Shown here in pieces: positions 12,672-23,402 of a DNA stretch of 64,000 bases. The stretch's first letter is position 1, and each line of letters starts with the position of its first letter. The notes under the pieces were generated by a model. It was not told the origin of the DNA. It made no database searches and saw only the letters and a program-made list of their open reading frames with translations. Where the stretch lies: positions 186,001 to 250,000 of the forward strand of contig JAJTTP010000030.1 in NCBI GenBank assembly GCA_023313575.1, given 5' to 3'. Both the position numbers and the translations under genes were made by a program. The DNA comes from Eutypella sp. D-1. Lineage: Eukaryota > Ascomycota > Sordariomycetes > Xylariales > Diatrypaceae.

Positions 12672-13478
12672 TAGGAGGTACCCAAGTATGTAGATAGAAG
12701 CCGGGAAAGTGTGTTATCAGGTTATTTGGTACTGCAGCCGCATTCAAGACTATCTACCTAGGTAGGCAACTACATGATATGTAAGTATCTAGCACTAGCA
12801 AACTTAAAGGCTATGTATGCGGGGCAACCACGAGTTACGACCTGCACAACCATGGAAGTTTTGGAACCTTCAGTACCTTTTTTTTTTTTTTTCTTGATTG
12901 GAGTTCCTTCTAGACCAGCTATCAGCCAACGCTTGCCCTCAAAACGACGATACCCGATACCCAATCTGATCCCAAATACATTCACATTCACAATTCCCAT
13001 TTCGCACCAGTCAACCATCACAACACCACCTTCGCTATTTACCAAAGGTGGTTTCAATTCCATACGCATATAGCCCTTGGCAGCGCAGTCTCGGGTCATT
13101 TGAAAGAACCGATTTTACATTCCATGTTGATATTCTTCAACTGTATCAACCGTCCTTTTTGGTCACTTTGGTCACTTTTCTGCCTCTTTCCTGCCCTTCC
13201 TGCCTTTCCTAGGTAAATTTTCAGCTTCGATTGGCGGGCGCGCGCACACAACATACACACAACATACACCTACACACACACTACACTACAACACACACTA
13301 CAACACACACTACACACGTAGTAAATAACAACTGGAACAATAACAACAACAACAACATCATCATCAACAACAATAGCACCAGTACTATCCAACCCCTCCA
13401 GGCTCACTTAGAACCAACCCGACCCGATAAACGCGATATAAACCAATACGTCTTTTTTTTTCTTTCTTTCCTACCCGG

Positions 13479-13506
13479 CTAGCTACCTAATCGCTTAGGT
13501 AGCTAG
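13479..13506 (+). promoter_or_regulatory. perfect 12-bp inverted repeat (hairpin) in the importin leader
   Basis: The arms CTAGCTACCTAA (13479-13490) and TTAGGTAGCTAG (13495-13506) are exactly complementary around a TCGC loop. The element ends 17 nt before the importin start codon and follows a pyrimidine tract, so it probably lies in the transcribed 5' leader, where a 12-bp stem could slow ribosome scanning. The structure is certain as sequence; a regulatory effect is inference. Confidence 0.6.
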
Positions 13507-13523
13507 AAACCTCGCTGGTCAAT

Positions 13524-16500
13524 ATGTCCATCCTCGGAGCGGATACCTATAATGAGTTGACACAGACACTGCAAGCTCTGCAATCGCCGGATAACGCTAT
13601 ACGGTCTCAGGCTGAAGAATACCTGCAGAATTCTTGGGTTAACACGCGCCCCGAGTACCTGCTTCTTGGGTTAGCTGAGCACATATCAAACTCGAGCGAT
13701 GTTCTTGTATGCGATCCTCTTTATATCCTCTTTATATCCCCTTTTATGTCTCTACCCCTCCGTGCCGTGCTTAGCCAGCTTCCACTCCAGTATTGTACTG
13801 TACTAACTCCCTCGGCCTCTTTCCATCAAAGCTCCGATCTTTCGCCGCCGTTATCTTTCGCCGGATAGCTTCCAAGACCCGTAAGAACGACAAGGGCGAG
13901 ACTGCCGAGATCTTCATCTCTCTAGGCGCCGATTCCGCTTCCGTCATCAGGCAGAAGTTACTCGAGACTTTGGCCAACGAGTCCAACCATACCGTGAGAA
14001 ATAAAATAAGCGATGCCGTAGCTGATGTAGCAAGGCAATACTCTGAAAACAGTCAGTTACAAAGACTCTCCCTCCTCCTTCTCCGCCTGCCTCTTCTCAT
14101 ATCTACGCAACGTAATTTTCCTTTCCTTCGCTAACCGCCTAGCAGGTCAGCAATGGCCCGAAATCCTCGCCGTGCTCTTCAATCTCAGCATGGCACCCGA
14201 CGCAGGGAAGCGTGAGACGGCTTATCGAGTGTTTGCGACGACACCGGGCATCATAGAGAAACAACATGAGGCCGCCGTTCTCGAGGCTTTCAACAGGGGC
14301 TTTAAGGATGATACTGTCTCCGTCCGCCTTACCGCCATGGAAGCCTTTGCTTCCTTCTTCCGGAGCATCCAGAAGAAGACCCAAACCAAGTACTTCTCTC
14401 TCCTTCCCGATGTCCTCAACATCCTGCCCCCCATCAAGGACAGCCACGATTCCGATGACCTTAGCAAGGCTCTTCTGGCTCTTATCGAACTCGCCGAGGC
14501 CTCCCCTAGGATGTTTAAGCCCTTATTCCACAACTTGGTTATGTTCAGTGTCGGCGTCATCCAGGATAAGGAGCTGAGCGACATCTGTCGCCAGAACGCT
14601 CTCGAGCTGATGGCTACCTTCGCCGATTATGCTCCTTCCATGTGCCGGAAGGACCCTTCTTATACCAACGACATGATTACCCAGTGCCTCAGCCTCATGA
14701 CTGACCTGGGAGAAGACGATGACGACGCCTCCGAATGGCTTTCCTCCGATGACTTTGATCAAGAGGAGAGTGATCTGAACCATGTGGCCGGCGAGCAGTG
14801 TATGGACAGGTTAGCCAACAAAATGGGCGGCGAAACGATTCTTGCCCCGACTTTCCACTGGCTTCCTAGAATGATGACCTCCATGGCTTGGAGGGATCGC
14901 CATGCCGCTCTTATGGCCATCTCAGCTATTTCCGAAGGCTGCCGCGACCTGATGATCAAGGAGCTTAGTCAGGTCCTCGACCTTGTGGTTCCCGCTCTGA
15001 AAGATCCCCACCCGCGTGTTCGTTGGGCCGGCTGTCAGGCTCTGGGACAGATGAGTACCGACTTTGCGCCGACCATGCAGAAGGAGCACTTTGACGTCGT
15101 CCTGAGGGCGATCATCCCTGTGCTCGACTCGCCTGAGGGCCGGGTGAAGGCTCATGCCGCCGCAGCACTGGTCAACTTCTGTGAGGAGGCCGAAAAGAAC
15201 ATCCTCGAGCCGTACCTCGATGATCTGCTCTCTCACCTCTTCCAGCTCCTCCAGAACGACAAGCGGTACGTGCAGGAACAAGCGCTGTCTACTATCGCTA
15301 CCATCGCCGACGCTGCGGAAGCCGCGTTCTCTAAATACTACGATACTCTGATGCCGCTGCTCGTCAACGTTCTGCAGCGCGAGAACGAGAAGGAGTTCCG
15401 GCTGCTTCGCGCCAAAGCCATGGAATGCGCGACGCTCATAGCGTTGGCCGTGGGCAAGGAGCGCCTTGGGAATGATGCCATGACTTTGGTCGACCTCCTA
15501 GCCAAGATCCAGTCGAGCATCACCGATTCAGACGACCCTCAGTCGCAGTACCTTATGCACTGCTGGGGTCGTATGTGCAGAGTCCTAGGCTCCGATTTCT
15601 TGCGCTTCTTGCCAAATGTGATGCCCCCTCTGCTCGAGTTGGCCAGCGCGAAGGCCGACATCCAGCTTCTCGAAAGCGAAGACGAGGTCGAACAGATCCA
15701 GCAAGAAGATGGATGGGAGTTAGTGCCCCTGAAGGGCAAGATGATCGGTATCCGAACAAGTACCATGGACGATAAGCACATGGCGATCGAGCTCCTTGTA
15801 GTCTACGCCCAGACGCTGGAAGGAAACTTTGCCCCATACGTGGCAGACGTGATGGAAAAGATTGCTCTGCCCGGCCTCGCCTTCTTCTTCCACGATCCTG
15901 TCCGCTTCATCTCCGCAAAGCTAGTGCCTCAGCTTCTCAGCTCCTACAAGAAGGCCTACGGGCCCGCCTCGAATGAGCTTCGCGGTCTGTGGGTCGGAAC
16001 GGTTGACAAGCTGTTGGAGGTGCTGACCGCCGAGCCTGCTATTGACACTCTGGCGGAGATGTACCAGTGCTTTTACGAGTCGGTTGAGGTAATTGGAAAG
16101 GATTGTTTAACGTTGGATCACATGAACAAATTCATAGATGGCGTCCTCTCGGCCATCGAAGATTATAAGGACCGGGTCGCCCAGCGCGAAGAGGATAACG
16201 AGGGCGCCAATCCTGAGGATGCCGAAGACGAGGCAGAGGAGCTCTTGCTCGCCATCGAGGATGACCAGACCTTATTGTCAGACATGAACAAGGCGTTCCA
16301 TTCCATCTTCAAAAACCACGGTCCAGTTTTCCTTCCGTCCTGGGAACGTCTTATGACCACATACGAAAGCTTCCTCACATCCAGGGACCCTACCCAACGC
16401 CAATGGGGACTCTGTATAATGGACGATGTCCTCGAATACTGTGGCGCAGAAAGCGTCCGCTATGCACAAGCTATCAGCACCGCCCTACTCGAAGGGTGCA

Positions 16501-17357
16501 AAGACCAATCCGCCGCCATTCGGCAGGCTGCTGCGTAAGTCGCCTCATCTCATTATATGAGCAACGGAGACCAGCCAACCCCTTCCTGCGACCTCTGAAT
16601 ATATTGTCAAGCTTATACTATTGCCCATTGCCACTAACAATGTATTTATAGATATGGAATCGGTGTCGCTGCTCACCGTGGTGGAGCTCCCTGGTCTCAA
16701 TTCCTGGCAACGTCGATCCCATACCTATTCCAAGCTACGCAAATACCCGATGCGCGTGGAGAAGAGGCTGTCTATGCTACCGGTATGTTATCATATACAT
16801 AATTGCAAGCGGCTTCCCAAATTCTGGCTCTAAGCCTCCTTGCTCGGTTGATGGAGTGCTGATATATGAGAACAGAGAACGCATGCGCGGCTATCGCGAA
16901 GATTCTCCACTTCAACAAGCAGAGTGTCCCTGACCCGCAGGCCATCGCAACGCAATGGTTAGAGTTCTCCTCTCGGAACTAGTGAATTCGCTGCTAATCC
17001 GTGATGATAGGATAAATACACTGCCAGTCACAAACGATGAGGAAGCAGCACCATACGCTTACGGCTATCTTGTCGAACTCATCGAGCAGTAAGTTACTCA
17101 GTTTATGTAAATTCATGCAACTATAGCGTTCTAACGTGTATCACAGGCAAAATCCTGCAGTGACGAGTCAAGTAGACAAAGTGTTCGTCTACGTCGCACA
17201 AGCTCTAGAAACGGGCATGCTTCACGGGCAGTTGGCAAGCCGCGTGGCAAGAGCAGTCCAGATCCTTCTCCAAGCAGCTAATGTCGATCCGTTGCCATTG
17301 CTACAACAACACTTTAACCCCCAGGGCCAGGAGATTATCCGTCAGCACTTCTCCTGA
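13524..17357 (+). CDS. PSE1: importin beta-3 / karyopherin Kap121 (Pse1)
   Basis: Seven exons: 13524-13706, 13832-14051, 14146-16534, 16652-16782, 16876-16957, 17011-17088 and 17147-17357, 1097 aa, the usual length for Pse1/Kap121/importin-5. Introns have clear GT-AG ends and mostly CTAAC-like branches. The protein is an all-helical array of HEAT repeats. Typical stretches include ALKDPHPRVRWAGCQALGQM and YVQEQALSTIATIADAAEAA, with an acidic segment near residue 325 (LGEDDDDASEW). The family carries ribosomal proteins, transcription factors and other cargos into the nucleus and releases them on binding Ran-GTP. The start is supported by the N-terminal LTQTLQALQSPDN helix, which matches the family. 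Splitting of the 3' end into four small exons after one 2.4-kb exon is a notable layout. Confidence 0.96.
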
Positions 17358-17989
17358 GCAAACGCGCTCCAGAGTTATGCGAAAAGGTGGCCTGCCTCGT
17401 GGTCTTGAGCGGAATAGAGAGTGCTTGAAAAAAGCCACTCACACTGTTGAGGAGTTTTGCGGTTATTACTATCACTTGATTATGATTGATTCCTGATACC
17501 CGATTTCCGTGTCATAACGTCGAGCCCTTTTCTGGCTTACTGGATTGCTGGGTAGCCCGATGACCTAAATTCGATAGATCAGCTTTTCTCTACCTCGTCG
17601 CTCGATAACCCCAGGGACATTTCCAAGGGGATGCGAGTACCAACATAGTCAATGTTAAGGGGTAGAAAGGTGACCGATGGGATAGGTCTACCGCTGGGAG
17701 GAGGGAGGTCATGGTAGTAGTCTACCGCCGACAAAACTTGTTACCAGGTCGTCTATGGTGGATGGAAAAGACGCCATTTGTAAATAGACTATGGTTTGCT
17801 GCACGCAATCCAGCGCATCCTAAGCGCGTTGGACGGAGTGTTGATTAGCTACAGGTTAGTCAAGGATAGCATAGCCACAGAGGTGCAAGTACGATGTTCT
17901 AGTACAGACTTTCTCCCCCTCATATGTGTGACCTGAGTAGCTGTGCGTGCTTAGCGAGCGACACTGGTAGAAAAAATTCACGGAACCCT

Positions 17990-18991
17990 CCCCCCCCCCC
18001 CCCCCCCGGCGCGCCCTGTGTTGTCTTAACAAGGATTCCAGTACTCAGATATTAAACATGCCGGGCCCAGCCCAGTCCGGCCCGGCCCGTCCTCCTCGCC
18101 AGCAGACGCCGTAGCACACATTACGGTTTATGCTGGAGATAAAAGGCCTCCCGAGACTTACACATCCACACCTTTGAAATCTAGATATGTACCCTACGAC
18201 CAAGACAAGTCAACCAATCAACTAGAATATATAACCAAGCTGCAGCAACCGCCCCTTCCCCCGTCTGTCCCTCCAAGGGAGAGGAGAAAGCTTACACGAC
18301 AGACAGACAGACAGACAAGGGCCAGCCAGCCAGCGGACACGCCGCCCCCGGCCCCCTCTACCCCCTTTACCCCCGCAGCGGCACGCACCGCACGTGGATG
18401 TCACTCACTCACGTATGTATGTATACGGCACCGCTTGAACTCCGCAGAGAGGACTAGCTGGCTAGCTGGCTGGCTGGCTGGAGTTCTGAAACCCTGTGCC
18501 ACCCTACCTTACCCTACCACTGGGGTTAAACTGACTAAACCTTTTTTTTATGTACGACATTTGGGCTGCGTGCGCGAGGCGCCGGGGGGGGGGGGATACG
18601 TGTTTCCACCCGATAAGATGGATCAGGGGCGCCGCCCGGGGGGGGGGGGCGCGTTAGACAAGGAGAGCAGTTTGGGATGGGGATGGGATATTTCGAATAG
18701 GCATGTTTTTTTTGTTTTTCGTCCCTGTGGCCCGGCTCCCGGATCCCGGATCCTGGGTTCCGGCCCATGTAGGCATGCATGCATGCATGCGCGCGCGCGC
18801 GTATGCAGACGGACAGATAGGCAGGGGCATATACATACACATATGGCTGCGTCTGGTCTCCGGGTTGCTAGGCAGGCACGGAGGTAGTCAGTCAGTCAGT
18901 CCTGTCAGGGGGGATATCAGTGGTTGGTCTGCCTGCCTGCCTGTCTGCAGAGTATAGGACTATAGATTGGCTGGCTGGCTGGCTGGCTGGC
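17990..18991. repeat. cluster of homopolymers and tetranucleotide microsatellites
   Basis: Within 1 kb lie C18 (17990-18007), a GACA run (about 18298-18318), CTGG runs (about 18459-18481 and 18969-18991), two G12 tracts (18584-18595 and 18638-18649), a GCAT/GC alternating tract (18773-18807), a CAGT run (about 18887-18902) and a CTGC run (about 18929-18948). Nothing comparable occurs elsewhere in the window. No gene is evident inside. Confidence 0.85.
18773..18807. repeat. 35-nt alternating purine-pyrimidine tract (GCAT)n(GC)n
   Basis: A perfect alternating run of GCAT units followed by seven GC steps. The GC-rich part is the classic sequence type for left-handed DNA. It sits inside the microsatellite cluster. 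Confidence 0.85.
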
Positions 18992-21900
18992 AACTCGGGG
19001 GCTTTCTTTTCTAGTCGCTAGATACTGGATATCGTTTACGTGTCGGAAGCTTAGTCGGTTCAACTCATTCATCTATCTGAACGCGAGATGGGAACCGCGT
19101 GTACCTGCTGACTACTGTAAAGTGGTGTCGAGTGGGTTTCCTCACTAGTGACGGACGGGGAGACGGGTCCTTGCGGCTCGAAAGCCTTGAGGGCCTGTAG
19201 GAGTGATGGCGTCTCGGCTACGTGTGATCGGTAGATAAATAGATATATATGTAGGGGTTTTAGGGGCTGAGAATAAAAGCTGCCACGTCGTGCCCCGTCG
19301 TGGACGAGTTAGACGAGATAGTTAGGTCCTCTACCTACCTACATTGCACCCTTCCAGATGTGCCAGCAATATATATGCAAAAGCGTGTTGTCTGCCTCGC
19401 CTAATCGTGGCAAGGCAAGCAGGCCTGCGCCGTCATACGGTTGGTTCTCGAGGGCGTATAACCTATTATTTCCTAAAGGACTTCTTCTCTCGTTGTAGAA
19501 GATGGGCGTGGATGAACGTGAATGGACGTACTTGTTTATGTTCACTGTGTAGTGAATCCATCTATTTAGAATCTCTTTAGAAAAACCCCTTTAGGCACGG
19601 GCAAATCTACGTGGTTACTGGCCTAGCTCAAGACTTATAATGGTCTCTTCGGCTGAACGAACAATGTATTTACCATTGCGCGTCTTATCTCATAGGCGCT
19701 CACTTTCATCTAAAGCCGTGCGTCGCCGTTGTCAGCTCGCGCTTCGTGGGCAGGGGGATTTTCTGGTTTTCTATTAAATGACACGACAGCAAGGCGGATG
19801 AGCGTCTATTTTATTTTCGTGCTGTTCACTTATACATATGAAAAACAGGATTTCTTTTCCTTTCCGCTTTTCTTGTCGCCTTTTCGTTTTCGTTTATTTC
19901 TCTCTTCTTTTTCCTAAGAGGATGATTGATTGGCTACTGTGGTATAATTAAGCCGAGGTTAAATAAACCCCCTTTGGAAAACGCAAGGGTCTAGCAGACT
20001 ACCAGAATCATGGCATCCATGTCTCATTCTCCCTTATGAGCCAGATGAGATGCAAGGTTGGGGATCATCAGTTCCTACATAGTTTGCTAAATACCCATTA
20101 TTCGGGTTCTGTTTCCCGATGCAGTATTTTGAGGTCATCGCTTTTTGATGTCTGTGTCTTGGTGGTCTAGCTTTTTGTTGTGTAGTTGGAATAATTACCT
20201 ACTTGCCTACCTAGTGCTTTAAGTTTAAGGGGTTATGTTTGCAATGTGCGATTAATTTGCATCGTCGAGTGGAATAATACCCACCCACCTCCTTTAAAAT
20301 AAAAAAGGGGGAAACAAGAAAATGTAGGTAGGCAGGTAGGCCTGCAGGTTTGTCGAGAAAAGGTTTTGTTGAAAAGAGGAGTAGCTCCCAGGGTTGAAGC
20401 AGGAATAACGGGTATGGTTTCTGGTGGGGGTGGGTTGCAAGCTAATAAAAGCAATGGAAAAGTTGGATAAGGGAATGGGATTTTGCAGAATGCCATTTAA
20501 GACGTCCGCCGCTGCCGCTGCCGCTGCCGCCGCCGCTGCTGTGGTTTGGTGCCCACCCCCACTGTTTCAAGATACCCATCCCTCCATCCATGCCTAATAA
20601 GTACTTTAACCGAATGGTTCCATAGGGCGGGTTGGTGGGCTGGTGGTGGATGGGTGGATTGGCTTCGTCTAGCACCAAGCATGTGTATGTATTGTGTGGA
20701 TGTACAAGTATGCAAGGCAGGCTGGCAGACGGGCTCGGGCGGGATAGCTCATCCATAGATAATCTACGATTCTACCTAGGTAGGTAGAGATTTGCATTGC
20801 GGACTTGACAGAATTCTTGCCGATCAGTAATCCCAAGCAACTCAAGGGGATAAGATGGTTTGGTAGTGTGGTAGTCAGGCTGTTAGCTGTCAAGGGGCCC
20901 GCCCCCTCCTCCTTCGGCCCATAACCGGTCTATCTTCGTTTTCTGTCTCTTTCTGTGTCTCAAACCCGCCGAAAGGGCTTCCAAGTTGCCATGGTCGCGG
21001 AAGCAAAGTGTAAGGGGCAAAGGGAGATTTGACTCGGGGTGGCTGGATCAGGTGTCGGCGCCTGTGTCTGTAAGTGACGTCACTGCAAATCTTTTTTTTT
21101 TTTCCAGAGAAGAAAATACCAGACAGCTACGATCAGTCACTGAGGACTTTTTCTCCCTATTCTGGTGCCAATAACCGGTGTTTGTCTAGAGGTATACTCG
21201 GGAGTGTTTATGCCTAAGTAGGTAGGCAGGTAAGTAGCATGTCGTCTATCTCCGGTTTATCTCTGCTTACCCCGTTAACTACTGCATAAGCGTTGTTTCT
21301 AGAGGTTCGTTTCGGGTTTTCTGATAACCCCGGCTCATCATGCATCCTTAAGCTAAAGAAGCTTGGAAACGTCTAGACCAAAGGTTCTCTATAGTAGTAA
21401 ACCTGGCAAGAGGGGTATTAGGAGCCCAGGCAATTTTTTTCCAGTGTTTTTTTCGGGGTGGATTATTGAAGACCAATGTTTACTTGGTAGATTTATAACT
21501 TCTAACGAGTTAGAATTCGGCGTTAATAGATGGATGAGCATGATGTGGTTCGCTGCTTTTCCAAGTATTGCCAGGTGTTGGTCAGGTGCGGCTAAATTCA
21601 AGGGGGAACTTAAAGGATACCTAGGAGCAGATCGCTTTATTTAGGGAGAAAAAACAATCCCCCTTCTAGAAAAGCATCTTCCGAACCTTTAGTCTTAGAA
21701 GGTTTGGAAATTCGTCGTATCCAAATTACCGGGACCAAAAAAAAAGACCCTGGAAGTTGAAGAGGGAAAAAAGCAAGATTGAACTTTAAGAGAAAATAGA
21801 CCTACATACATTTTGTTAAAGACATTTAGAGGGGTAATGAGTGAATACTTACCTACAAGTAGGGTAGGTACCCAGCAATCCGCAACCTTTCCAAGGTTCT

Positions 21901-22765
21901 AAACCGACCAGGCGGCTCCCGGGCCGCATTATTATTACCTAATCTAAGTTTATTTTACAAGTTTACTTAAACAAACTGGATGGATAATCTGGAAGTTCCA
22001 GTAGTTATCAGCTTACATACTACCCTAGGTAGGTAGTATGTATTTCGTACTAAAATGGGCACGGGCTTTTTCCTGATTAAGTATTCCCATAGTAGCATAT
22101 GGGAAATTCGATAGTGCCATCCTAACTCTGCCATTCTCTTCCCCCCTCCTCAGATCCCCAAATTCAAATCCTCCCTTCTTACATCGAGGGATTTCCCGTT
22201 TTCCATGCCTACCTAAGTACCTAGGCAATTAACCTGTGCCCAATGGATACTTTTTATACGTAGTAGAGTTTTCTTTACTTTACCATCATCATATATAACT
22301 CGAACCATACCTATCTAGGTAGCCTACCTATATAGGTAGGACCTCTTACATATACTTATCTACCTAAGTATATAGCAAACATACCTAAATAATTGCTTCT
22401 AGGTTGTTGTACACCGCCGGTGCGACCCTCCTTCCTCCTTGGCTTCTTTCTGCTTCTGCTTTCTCGCTTCTCCTCCTTTACACTTTTGGTGAACCTATCC
22501 GGGAATCCCTGCGACAAGCAAGCCAGATAAGCAAGCCGGATAAGCAAGCAGGCAGGCAGGCAGGCAGATGATAATAAGCTGTCTACATAGGTAGCCCCGG
22601 TAGTTCAGGTAGCAGCAGCAGCAGCGGCAGCGGCAGCAGCAGCGGCAGTGAACCCATACATAACGAACGATACCCATGAAGATACCAAGGATACCTAAAC
22701 CCCATAAAGCCTCGAACGAATCAGATTTCGGAAAAGTTGTCCACTTAGCGTAGCCGAACCCCGTG

Positions 22766-22802
22766 CATATCCCACACTACACACTACACACTACACACTA
22801 CA
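22766..22802. repeat. 7-bp tandem repeat (CTACACA) in the wc-1 upstream region
   Basis: About five perfect copies of a CTACACA heptamer, about 600 bp before the wc-1 start codon. Confidence 0.8.
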
Positions 22803-23402
22803 CACTACGCTACAACCCTACAACACTGCACTGCACTGCACTACGCTGGACGACATCTGAAGGTCTCTCTTCCTGGTACCAACTTTGAACCAGACAAACA
22901 CTCTCTCACCTGCACCCTTATTACACTCACCATACACTTATAGCTCAAATACAGCTCAAACTCATGCCCAAACACCATTCTCATACATTCTCTTCATTCC
23001 TTCTTTCTCCCCAATGAGTTTAGCAGCGCTACTCTGAATAACGAACCCCGTCTTCCCCCCTCTTTTCCCTTACGGCACCCCCCAAACCAAATGAATTCTG
23101 AGACGGTCGCTACGATTTCCCGCATTACCCCCTCTCCAGACTTTTCGGTATTGCTGGATAATACGCTCATCTAGCTCTTACACAACCCCTGCCCCCCCCC
23201 CCCCTTTTTCCGTGGCCGCCCGGTCAGATTGGTGTGTGGATGCCCATTTCATACGAGCACAACGAGGTCTTTAGCCACTAAGCTAGCAGCTACCTGGTCA
23301 CTTGGAAGGGTTATCAAGAACGGGGAGAAAAAAAAACTATATATAAAAAAGGGGGGAAGGAAACTACGCATTACGCATCGACCCGAAGCCAATGTTGTCA
23401 CG

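Larger units (their letters stand above)
10955..13478. other. intergenic spacer, divergent promoters of SDS23 and importin
   Basis: No gene is supported. The two flanking genes diverge, so both promoters should lie here. It holds a 9-bp tandem repeat (CTCAAGACC, about 12121-12170), a perfect palindrome at 12658-12671, CTACCTAGGTAG at about 12754, a CA-rich microsatellite at 13244-13320 and a pyrimidine-rich leader before the importin start codon. Open frames are short and overlapping. Confidence 0.6.
17358..23402. other. long spacer between importin and wc-1 genes
   Basis: About 6 kb without a supportable gene. The longest frame (18174-18887) runs through homopolymers and tetranucleotide repeats and is not convincing. 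Contents: a dense simple-repeat cluster at 17990-18991, a CCGCTG run at about 20509-20541, TACCTAGGTA-type palindromes at about 20772 and 22016, CAG/CGG triplets at 22609-22650, a tandem CTACACA repeat at 22766-22802, and a C/T-rich leader before wc-1. The right half is likely wc-1 promoter and 5' untranslated sequence. Confidence 0.55.

Noticed and set aside
18174..18887. 237-codon open frame in the microsatellite cluster
   Set aside because: It crosses poly-G and tetranucleotide repeats, has overlapping frames on both strands and no motif.
23229..23402. N-terminal extension of the wc-1 frame
   Set aside because: It begins with TTG, contains no ATG before 23403 and shows no conserved feature.
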